NCBI GenBank assembly: GCA_025362705.1
Contig: JANYFH010000067.1
Location: 1 to 14,634, forward strand
Origin: Betaproteobacteria bacterium
Lineage (GTDB): Bacteria; Pseudomonadota; Gammaproteobacteria; Burkholderiales; Usitatibacteraceae
Direction: 5' to 3'
Length of the DNA: 14,634 bases
The notes beneath the pieces are model-generated. The model made no database searches. It was given only the letters and a program-made list of their open reading frames with translations, and was not told the DNA's origin. Within the stretch, counting starts at the first letter, position 1; every line of letters begins with the position of its first letter. Of this stretch, positions 8,218 to 14,341 are shown one piece after another. A program made the translations under genes and the position numbers.

Positions 8218-8274
8218 ATTTGGCGGGCTTTCCGGAGAATAAATGCCCTGAGAGGCTCACCAATGCTAGTGTTT
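8218..8274 (+). repeat. Intergenic hairpin repeat, copy 1
   Basis: A 57-bp unit sharing both ends with a second copy at 14277: ATTTGGCG on the left and CCAATGCTAGYGTTT on the right. The inner 44 bases (8220-8263) fold into one long imperfect hairpin: arm TTGGCGGGCTTTCCGG (8220-8235) pairs with 8248-8263 in 14 of 16 positions, counting four G-T wobbles. The copies have equal length and orientation but only about half of the central bases agree, so the structure is kept better than the sequence. The family is not one I recognise; it behaves like a REP-type element. Confidence 0.65.
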
Positions 8275-8285
8275 AATCTTTTTTT
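8220..8285 (+). terminator. Possible terminator of the ABC importer operon
   Basis: The copy-1 hairpin begins 32 bases after the ATPase stop codon and is followed by a seven-T run at 8279-8285. The T-run starts 15 bases beyond the hairpin base, farther than in a classical intrinsic terminator, so its efficiency is doubtful. Its position between two transcription units supports the role. Confidence 0.35.
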
Positions 8286-8324
8286 CTTGTTACTTGGCTA
8301 TTCCATCCTGACGAGGCACTCATC

Positions 8325-9104
8325 ATGAACACATCCGCAATTGCGACCGTTGCATCTCTCAAAAACAAGGTCGGCGCCGAGGAATGGCAAACCCGCGTCG
8401 ATCTCGCCGCATGCTATCGGCTGGTAGCGCAATACGGTTGGGATGATCTCGTATTCACCCATATCACCGCCAAACTTCCCGGAGTGGAAAACCAGTTCCT
8501 GATCAATCCCTACGGCATGATGTTCGGCGAAATTACGGCATCAAGTCTCGTCAAAATCGATCTCGCTGGTAACAAGCTCGATACAGACAATCCTTTCCCG
8601 ATTAACCCTGCGGGATTCACGATTCACAGCGCCATCCACGCCGCGCGCCATGACGCCAAATGTGTGTTGCATGTGCATACGCCAAACGGTGTTGCGGTCT
8701 CGGCCCAAAGAGGCGGCGTGCTGCCGATTTCCCAGCAATCGATCTTCGTGCTGGCGAGCCTCGCCTATCACGGCTACGAGGGCGTCGCGCTGAATGACGA
8801 TGAAAAACCGCGTCTGGTACAAGACTTGAGCGACAAGACATTCTTCATGCTGCGCAATCACGGACTGTTAACGGTCGGCGCGACGATTGCCGACGCCTTC
8901 CAGGCCATGTATATGTTCGAGTCGACTTGCATGATTCAGATTCGCGCGCAGGCCGGTGGTGGAGAGTTGATTCCAATAGCGTCGTCAATACTCGACGGCG
9001 CAAAAACACAGATGAAAGCCGTGACCAAAGGCTTGGGCGGCAATCTTGCGTGGCCAGGACTGCTACGAAAACTCGATAGAATAGATACGAGCTTTCGAGA
9101 CTGA
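8325..9104 (+). CDS. Class II aldolase/adducin-family protein
   Basis: A 259-residue cytoplasmic protein of the fold used by L-fuculose-phosphate aldolase and L-ribulose-5-phosphate 4-epimerase. Metal-binding histidines are seen at H116 and H118 (LHVHTP) and H179 (RNHG). In true sugar-phosphate aldolases of this fold a catalytic Glu precedes the HVH motif by some 20 residues; here that stretch reads PAGFTIHSAIH (95-105) with no acid residue, so cleavage of a sugar phosphate is doubtful. The reaction is unknown; decarboxylation, retro-aldol cleavage of a hydroxyacid or a non-catalytic role are all open. The ATG at 8325 has GAGG eight bases upstream. The next gene begins 17 bases after the stop, so it is probably the first gene of the lipid operon, although no clear promoter is visible in front of it. 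Confidence 0.88.
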   Translation: MNTSAIATVASLKNKVGAEEWQTRVDLAACYRLVAQYGWDDLVFTHITAKLPGVENQFLINPYGMMFGEITASSLVKIDLAGNKLDTDNPFPINPAGFTIHSAIHAARHDAKCVLHVHTPNGVAVSAQRGGVLPISQQSIFVLASLAYHGYEGVALNDDEKPRLVQDLSDKTFFMLRNHGLLTVGATIADAFQAMYMFESTCMIQIRAQAGGGELIPIASSILDGAKTQMKAVTKGLGGNLAWPGLLRKLDRIDTSFRD

Positions 9105-9121
9105 TTTTTCAAGAGGCGAAT

Positions 9122-9439
9122 GTGGAAAAACAATACAAAACATTCAGCGAGTTTTATCCTTATTACCTCTCTGAACACGTCAATACAACTTGCCGCGTTT
9201 TGCATTTCATCGGCAGCTGGTTGGTTCTGGGCGCATTGGCAATGGCCCTCATCAGCGGCAATGCTTGGTGGCTCGCAGCGGTGCCGCTGTTTGGCTATGG
9301 TTTCGCCTGGCTGGGCCATTTCTTTTTTGAAAAGAACCGGCCGGCAACATTCACCTATCCACTTTTTTCATTTGCAGGTGACTGGGTCATGTTCGGGCAA
9401 TTGCTTATCGGCAAAATAAAGTTCAATGCCCGTGCATAG
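9122..9439 (+). CDS. Mpo1-like (DUF962) small membrane protein
   Basis: A 105-residue protein matching the Mpo1/DUF962 family: HVNTTCRVLHFIG (19-31) and GHFFFEKNRPATF (65-77) hold the conserved H19, R25, H28, H66, E70, N72 and P74. Hydrophobic stretches at about 27-47, 48-66 and 84-97 suggest an integral membrane protein. Yeast Mpo1 is an iron(II)-dependent dioxygenase that shortens 2-hydroxy fatty acids by one carbon (alpha-oxidation). The bacterial members are little studied, so the same activity here is inference. The start is a GTG at 9122 with GAGG five bases upstream. Its end overlaps the next gene by 14 bases. Placement beside an acyl-CoA ligase and an acyl-CoA dehydrogenase fits a role with hydroxy fatty acids. 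Confidence 0.85.
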   Translation: MEKQYKTFSEFYPYYLSEHVNTTCRVLHFIGSWLVLGALAMALISGNAWWLAAVPLFGYGFAWLGHFFFEKNRPATFTYPLFSFAGDWVMFGQLLIGKIKFNARA

Positions 9440-10175
9440 CACCGTCCTTACGCCGCCGGGAACGCGTCGTCGCCTTTACCTGATGCGCCACGGCAGCGTG
9501 ACTTATTTCACACCAGAAGGAAAACCGGTACCGCCCGAAACGGTGCCACTGAACAAACTTGGCATTGACCAGGCACGCGCGGCTGGCAAACTGTTCGCGG
9601 AGCACGGTGTACGCTTTGATCGCATCATCACCAGCGGCCTTGAGCGTACTGAACAAACAGCCCGTCACGTACAGGAAACTGCGGGCAATCACGTGGTATC
9701 TCAACAGCGACCGGGCTTGCAGGAAATTCGTGGTGGACGCCTTGCCACCATCGCTGAAAAAGACCTGCTGCATTCCTTTACCGCAGCCACTGACGGCGTC
9801 GTCGATGAAGACGTGCAATTCCTCGGCGGCGAGACAATTGGCCAGATGCTCGACAGGGTGTTACCCGAAGTCGATGCGATTCGCGCCGATAAAACCTGGG
9901 ATACCCTGTTGCTCGTTTTGCACGGCGCAGTGAACCGCGCAATCCTTTCTTATTTGCTGACGGGGCAGCGCCAATTGCTCGGCGGTTTCGAGCAAAGCCC
10001 TGCCTGCATCAACGTACTCGACATCGGTGAGGCACGCGTTGATATCGTGTTGCGCATGGTCAATCTCTCGCCACTGGACTGGCTGCAGCCGGGCAACCGC
10101 AAGACAACCATGGAAGTGTTGTTCGAACAATATTCGAAGTACCGTCAAAAATACGGGGAACAGGAAAATGTCTGA
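9426..10175 (+). CDS. Histidine phosphatase family protein
   Basis: A 249-residue cytoplasmic enzyme of the phosphoglycerate-mutase-like superfamily, which forms a phosphohistidine intermediate. The nucleophile motif is LMRHGS (19-24, H22); R74 in GLERTEQTA, E100 and the second catalytic His H166 in LVLHG complete the active site. The chain lacks the long insert of true phosphoglycerate mutases, so it is a phosphatase of unknown substrate. The ATG at 9426 lies inside the end of the Mpo1-like gene and has no strong ribosome site, so it is probably translated by coupling; its own end overlaps the kinase start by 8 bases. Because it is locked between a lipid gene and a kinase expected to phosphorylate acyl groups, a phosphorylated acyl or CoA compound is a plausible substrate, but this is inference. 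Confidence 0.9.
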   Translation: MPVHSTVLTPPGTRRRLYLMRHGSVTYFTPEGKPVPPETVPLNKLGIDQARAAGKLFAEHGVRFDRIITSGLERTEQTARHVQETAGNHVVSQQRPGLQEIRGGRLATIAEKDLLHSFTAATDGVVDEDVQFLGGETIGQMLDRVLPEVDAIRADKTWDTLLLVLHGAVNRAILSYLLTGQRQLLGGFEQSPACINVLDIGEARVDIVLRMVNLSPLDWLQPGNRKTTMEVLFEQYSKYRQKYGEQENV

Positions 10176-11244
10176 GTCGGGCTTTGAACATTTCGCCGGT
10201 ACCATGCCGGTTTCCTCGCGCCAGCAATTTGATGTCGATGCGTTGGCAAACTGGATGGGTATGCACATCAACGACTTTCAGGGCCCGCTTGCCATTGAGC
10301 AATTCAAGGGCGGACAGTCGAACCCGACCTTCAAGCTAGTCACACCCGCGAACACCTATGTGATGCGCTCCAAGCCCGGCCCGGTAGCGAAGCTGCTGCC
10401 TTCTGCACACGCGATTGAACGCGAATTTCAAGTGATGGCCGCGCTGAAAAAAGCCGCCATGCCGGTGGCGAACATGATTGCGTTGTGTGATGACGAGTCC
10501 GTGATTGGCCGCGCGTTTTTTATCATGGAGTTCGTCGATGGCCGGGTGCTGTGGAATCCCGCGCTGCCCGGCATGACGCCTACTGAACGCGCAGCGATTT
10601 TCGATGAAATGAATCGTGTCATCGCGCGACTGCATCAGGTGGATTTCGCGGCAATCGGCCTTGCTGAGTATGGCAAGGCGGGCAATTATTTTGAGCGCCA
10701 GATCGCACGCTGGAGCAAACAGTATCGTGCATCGGAAACTGAAAAAATCGACGCGATGGACAAGCTCATCGAATGGCTGCCGAAGCACATCCCACCCGGA
10801 GAAGAAACAAGCATTGTCCACGGCGATTACCGGCTCGATAACCTGATTTTCCATCCCACCGAACCCAGGGTGCTCGCGATCCTCGATTGGGAGCTCTCCA
10901 CACTCGGGCATCCCCTGGCCGATTTTGCCTACCACTGCATGGCCTGGCATGTGCCACCGAGCGCGTTCCGGGGTTTAGCTGGATTGAATCTGGAAGAGCT
11001 CGGTATTCCCGATTTCAAATCGTACGTTGCAACTTATTGCCAGCGCACCGGCCGGCCCGGCATCGAAAATTTCGAGTATTACCTGGCCTACAATCTGTTT
11101 CGCATGGCGGGCATTTTGCAGGGCATCATGAAGCGGGTCGTGGACGGTACTGCCGCGTCGGAGCAGGCTGTCGCAATGGGCAAAGCCGCGAGGCCGCTGG
11201 CCGAGCTGGGTTGGAAAGTCGCAGAGAAATTGATCAATAAATAG
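10168..11244 (+). CDS. APH-type kinase resembling the ACAD11 kinase domain
   Basis: A 358-residue member of the aminoglycoside phosphotransferase fold. The catalytic loop is VHGDYRLDN (217-225; D220, N225) and the metal-binding motif is LDWE (239-242, D240). Other marks of the ACAD10/ACAD11 kinase branch are GGQSNPTF (48-55), PSAHAIEREF (78-87) and LSTLGHPLADF (243-253). It is therefore not expected to be an antibiotic resistance enzyme. In that branch (mammalian ACAD11; LvaA of Pseudomonas putida levulinate catabolism) the kinase phosphorylates the hydroxyl of a 4-hydroxyacyl-CoA. I chose the ATG at 10168, with GGGGAA and AGGA upstream and an ATGTCTGA overlap with the phosphatase gene; the longer frame from 10027 runs inside that gene. 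The dehydrogenase partner starts 22 bases after its stop. Confidence 0.9.
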   Translation: MSESGFEHFAGTMPVSSRQQFDVDALANWMGMHINDFQGPLAIEQFKGGQSNPTFKLVTPANTYVMRSKPGPVAKLLPSAHAIEREFQVMAALKKAAMPVANMIALCDDESVIGRAFFIMEFVDGRVLWNPALPGMTPTERAAIFDEMNRVIARLHQVDFAAIGLAEYGKAGNYFERQIARWSKQYRASETEKIDAMDKLIEWLPKHIPPGEETSIVHGDYRLDNLIFHPTEPRVLAILDWELSTLGHPLADFAYHCMAWHVPPSAFRGLAGLNLEELGIPDFKSYVATYCQRTGRPGIENFEYYLAYNLFRMAGILQGIMKRVVDGTAASEQAVAMGKAARPLAELGWKVAEKLINK

Positions 11245-11266
11245 TTTTTTGCCCGACAGGAAAATC

Positions 11267-12496
11267 ATGGATTTCAGCCACTCCCCCAAAGTCGTCGACT
11301 TGCAGCAGCGCATGCACGCTTTTTTTGACGAACATATTTACCCTAACGAGCACCGCTTCCATGAAGAAGTGGAAGCCAATACCAAACTCGGTAAACGCTG
11401 GACGCCAACCGCAATCATCGAGGAACTCAAACCGAAAGCCAGAGATGCGGGCCTCTGGAATCTGTTTGCGCCGCAAGCCAAACACGGTGCTGGTCTGACC
11501 AACCTCGAGTACGCACCACTGGCCGAAATTACCGGCGCGATACATTGGGCACCCGAAGTATTCAACTGCTCCGCACCTGACACCGGCAACATGGAAGTGC
11601 TCGCCCAGTACGGCACAGCAGCGCAACAGGCGCAATGGTTGACGCCGCTGCTGAACGGCGAAATCCGTTCCGCCTTCGCGATGACCGAGCCCGGTGTCGC
11701 ATCGAGTGACGCAACCAATATCGAAACCCGCATCGCACGCGATGGCGACGACTACGTCATCAACGGGCGCAAGTGGTGGATCTCCGGTGCCGGCGATCCA
11801 CGCTGCAAGATCTACATCGTCATGGGTAAAACTGATCCGGATGCACACATGCATTCGCAACAATCGATGATTCTGGTGCCTGCCGATACTGACGGTGTCA
11901 CCGTCGTTCGCCCTCTTCCCGTATTCGGTTTTGACGACGCGCCGCACGGTCATTGCGAAATCGAATTCAACAATGTGCGCGTACCTGCAAGCAATATCCT
12001 GCTCGGAGAAGGTCGAGGATTCGAAATCGCGCAAGGCCGTCTCGGCCCGGGTCGCATTCACCATTGCATGCGCCTTATCGGCTTGTCCGAGCGCGCATTG
12101 GCATTGATGTGCAAACGCCTCTCCTCGCGCGTCGCTTTCGGCAAGCCGATTGCAGCACAGTCAATTTGGCATGAGCGCATCGCGGAAGCGCGCTGCATGA
12201 TTGATCAGGCACGCCTGCTCACACTCCAAGCGGCGTACATGATGGATACAGTCGGCAACAAAGCTGCGCGCACCGAAATTGCGATGATAAAAGTGGTCGC
12301 CCCGAGCATGGCAACACAGATCATCGATTGGGCGATTCAGGCGCACGGTGCAGGCGGCGTATCGGATGATTTTCCGCTTGCTTACGCCTACGTGATGGCG
12401 CGAACGCTGCGATTTGCCGACGGGCCTGATGAAGTGCATCGCAACGCACTGGCGAAATGGGAACTTGGCAAACACCTGCAGCAAGGCAAGCAGTGA
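11267..12496 (+). CDS. ACAD11-type acyl-CoA dehydrogenase family protein
   Basis: A 409-residue FAD-binding enzyme of full family length. It has the N-terminal helical part, the AMTEP segment (143-147) with SSDATNIE (151-158), the beta-domain with KWWISGAG (173-180), the very characteristic GRLGPGRIHHCMR (258-270), and a C-terminal AHGAGGVS (360-367) and ADGPDEVH (384-391). These match the ACAD10/ACAD11 branch rather than ordinary chain-length dehydrogenases. At the position of the catalytic Glu of medium-chain dehydrogenase (the E of EGT) it has Asp385. In this branch the enzyme acts on a phosphorylated hydroxyacyl-CoA, removing phosphate and moving the oxygen function toward C3. The ATG at 11267 has AGGA five bases upstream; an in-frame TTG at 11249 has no such site. 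It lies directly after its kinase partner. Confidence 0.92.
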   Translation: MDFSHSPKVVDLQQRMHAFFDEHIYPNEHRFHEEVEANTKLGKRWTPTAIIEELKPKARDAGLWNLFAPQAKHGAGLTNLEYAPLAEITGAIHWAPEVFNCSAPDTGNMEVLAQYGTAAQQAQWLTPLLNGEIRSAFAMTEPGVASSDATNIETRIARDGDDYVINGRKWWISGAGDPRCKIYIVMGKTDPDAHMHSQQSMILVPADTDGVTVVRPLPVFGFDDAPHGHCEIEFNNVRVPASNILLGEGRGFEIAQGRLGPGRIHHCMRLIGLSERALALMCKRLSSRVAFGKPIAAQSIWHERIAEARCMIDQARLLTLQAAYMMDTVGNKAARTEIAMIKVVAPSMATQIIDWAIQAHGAGGVSDDFPLAYAYVMARTLRFADGPDEVHRNALAKWELGKHLQQGKQ

Positions 12497-12550
12497 CCAT
12501 GCGCTGATACACTCAAACGAATTGCAAGCGTCTAAATAAAAAACATCTAC

Positions 12551-12561
12551 GGAGGAGCGCT
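12551..12561 (+). promoter_or_regulatory. Strong Shine-Dalgarno fixing the GTG start of the acyl-CoA ligase
   Basis: GGAGGAG at 12551-12557 is close to the ideal ribosome site and leads to GTG at 12562 with six bases after GGAGG. It is the strongest site in the window and supports a GTG start. The 65-bp gap in front shows no convincing promoter or terminator, so the ligase is probably read with the genes upstream. Confidence 0.8.
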
Positions 12562-14265
12562 GTGACACGAGAACCTAAATGGTGGCTGAAACACTATCCG
12601 CCTGGCGTCGCCCATGAAATAGATTTGAATCAATATACGTCGCTGGCGCAAATGGCCGAACAGTCGTTCGAAAAATTCTTCGATCGGGCTGCGTACACTT
12701 GCATGGACAAAACGATCACCTTTGGTGAAGTTGACCGGCTTTCGCGGGCATTTGGTGCATGGCTGCAAGGCAAAGGGCTGAAGCGCGGCGATCGTGTCGC
12801 ATTGATGATGCCGAATGTCCTGCAGTATCCGGTCGCCATTCTGGCGGTACTGCGAGCGGGTTTCGTGGTGGTCAACGTCAATCCGCTGTACACGCCCCGC
12901 GAGCTCGAACACCAACTAAATGACAGTGGCTCGCTTGCCATCGTCATCCTGGAAAACTTTGCCACGACGCTGGAAAAAGTCATCTCCAAAACGCCGATAA
13001 AACATGTCGTGGTCGCGTCGGTTGGCGATCTGCTCGGCTTTCCCAAGGGAACGATCGCCAACTACGTCGTACGTAATGTCAAGAAGGCGGTGCCCGCGTA
13101 CAGCCTGCCGGGTGCAACAAAATTCAACGATGCGCTCGACGACGGGCACAGCCTGCCTTTGAGCAAACCGCAATTAGGCCCCGAAGATATCGCTTTTCTC
13201 CAGTACACCGGCGGCACTACGGGTGTTTCCAAAGGCGCGGTGCTGGTGCATGCCAACATTGTTGGCAATGTGATGGTTTCAGAGGCATGGTTGAAACCCG
13301 CGATGGAAGACACGAGCAAAGGCCCGGCGCCCGATCCAATCGTGATGGTCTGTGCGCTGCCGATGTACCATATTTTTTGCTTGGTATCGTGCATGTGGTT
13401 AGCGCTCAAAACTGGCGGCCACAGCATCCTTATCCCGAATCCGCGTGACATCGAAAGCATGGTCAAGACGCTCGCCAAACACAAGTTCAATGTACTGCCA
13501 GCCGTGAACACCTTGTTCAACGGCCTCGTCAATAATGAACCTTTCCAGCGTCTCGATTTTTCGAACCTGCGTGTTTCCAACGGTGGTGGCATGGCGGTGC
13601 AACGCGCCGTCGCCGACAAGTGGCTCACGCTCACGCATTGCCCCCTCATCGAAGGCTATGGCTTGACGGAAACCTCCTCCGGCGCGACCTGCAACGAAAT
13701 CATGAATACCAATTACAGCGGTGATGTCGGTATGCCGATGCCATCCACCGAGATTTCCATTCGCGACGACGCGGGCAATGAAGTTGCATTTGGCGAGCCC
13801 GGTGAGATCTGCATTCGCGGCCCGCAGGTGATGCGCGGCTACTGGCAGCGGCCCGATGCAACTGCGGAAGTGATGACTGCGGATGGTTTTTTCAAATCCG
13901 GTGACGTCGGCATCATGCTCGAAAACGGCCACGTGAAAATTGTTGATCGCAAGAAAGACATGATTCTTGTCTCTGGTTTCAATGTCTATCCAAACGAGAT
14001 CGAAGATGTCGTTGCCAGTTGCCCCGGCGTAATGGAGTGCGCTGTCATCGGTGTACCGGATGAAAAAACCGGTGAAGCCGTGAAACTTTTCGTCGTCAAA
14101 AAAGACCCCGCATTGACCATCGAGCAAGTCGCCACACACTGTCGCAAAGAATTGACCGGCTACAAAAATCCCAAGACCATTGTGTTCCGCGATACGCTGC
14201 CGAAAAGCAATGTCGGGAAGATTTTGCGGCGGGAGTTACGGGATATGGATAAGGCAGCGAAGTAG
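12562..14265 (+). CDS. fadD: Long-chain fatty acid-CoA ligase (FadD type)
   Basis: A 567-residue ATP-dependent adenylating enzyme that activates a fatty acid to acyl-AMP and then acyl-CoA at the inner face of the membrane. The phosphate-binding loop is YTGGTTGVSKGA (215-226); the adenylate motif is YGLTETS (366-372); the hinge region is GDVGIMLENGHVKIVDRKK (447-465); and the catalytic lysine is K553 in SNVGK. Length and motifs fit FadD (about 560 residues in E. coli), and DRKKDMILVSGFNVYP is typical of it. Chain length and tolerance of hydroxyl groups cannot be read from the sequence. In the operon it is expected to supply acyl-CoA or hydroxyacyl-CoA to the kinase and dehydrogenase. It is the last gene, followed by the second hairpin repeat. 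Confidence 0.94.
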   Translation: MTREPKWWLKHYPPGVAHEIDLNQYTSLAQMAEQSFEKFFDRAAYTCMDKTITFGEVDRLSRAFGAWLQGKGLKRGDRVALMMPNVLQYPVAILAVLRAGFVVVNVNPLYTPRELEHQLNDSGSLAIVILENFATTLEKVISKTPIKHVVVASVGDLLGFPKGTIANYVVRNVKKAVPAYSLPGATKFNDALDDGHSLPLSKPQLGPEDIAFLQYTGGTTGVSKGAVLVHANIVGNVMVSEAWLKPAMEDTSKGPAPDPIVMVCALPMYHIFCLVSCMWLALKTGGHSILIPNPRDIESMVKTLAKHKFNVLPAVNTLFNGLVNNEPFQRLDFSNLRVSNGGGMAVQRAVADKWLTLTHCPLIEGYGLTETSSGATCNEIMNTNYSGDVGMPMPSTEISIRDDAGNEVAFGEPGEICIRGPQVMRGYWQRPDATAEVMTADGFFKSGDVGIMLENGHVKIVDRKKDMILVSGFNVYPNEIEDVVASCPGVMECAVIGVPDEKTGEAVKLFVVKKDPALTIEQVATHCRKELTGYKNPKTIVFRDTLPKSNVGKILRRELRDMDKAAK

Positions 14266-14276
14266 GTAAAGTCTAG

Positions 14277-14333
14277 ATTTGGCGAGGGTTTTCGGGCATT
14301 TATAGCCTGCAACGCCCGCCAATGCTAGCGTTT
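14277..14333 (+). repeat. Intergenic hairpin repeat, copy 2
   Basis: The second copy of the 57-bp unit, starting 11 bases after the fadD stop and in the same orientation as copy 1. The outer stem is TTGGCG (14279-14284) with CGCCAA (14317-14322). Inside, GTT (14288-14290) pairs with AAC (14311-14313) and CGGGC (14293-14297) with GCCTG (14305-14309) around the loop ATTTATA. The hairpin spans 44 bases, exactly as in copy 1. Here the unit lies between two convergent genes. Confidence 0.65.
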
Positions 14334-14336
14334 TTT
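14311..14336 (+). terminator. Possible terminator after fadD
   Basis: Within the repeat an alternative small stem, AACGC (14311-14315) with GCGTT (14328-14332), runs straight into a six-T run (14331-14336). It excludes the larger hairpin of the repeat. The stem is short, so this is only a modest candidate, but the place between convergent genes is where a terminator is expected. Confidence 0.35.
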
Positions 14337-14341
14337 GTAAA

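Noticed and set aside
10027..10167. N-terminal extension of the kinase reading frame
   Set aside because: These codons lie inside the phosphatase gene, give a Cys/Arg/Ser-rich stretch unlike the family, and the ATG at 10168 has a good ribosome site.
10168..11244. Aminoglycoside resistance gene
   Set aside because: The APH fold is shared, but the motifs and the adjacent ACAD11-type gene place it in the acyl-CoA kinase branch.
11234..12064. Long minus-strand open frame (276 codons) opposite the ACAD-type gene
   Set aside because: Antisense to a clear acyl-CoA dehydrogenase with conserved motifs; composition shows no protein family signature.
13399..14139. Long minus-strand open frame (246 codons) opposite fadD
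   Set aside because: It is antisense to a gene with every expected motif, has no family resemblance, and no ribosome site; it is a by-product of the codon use of fadD.
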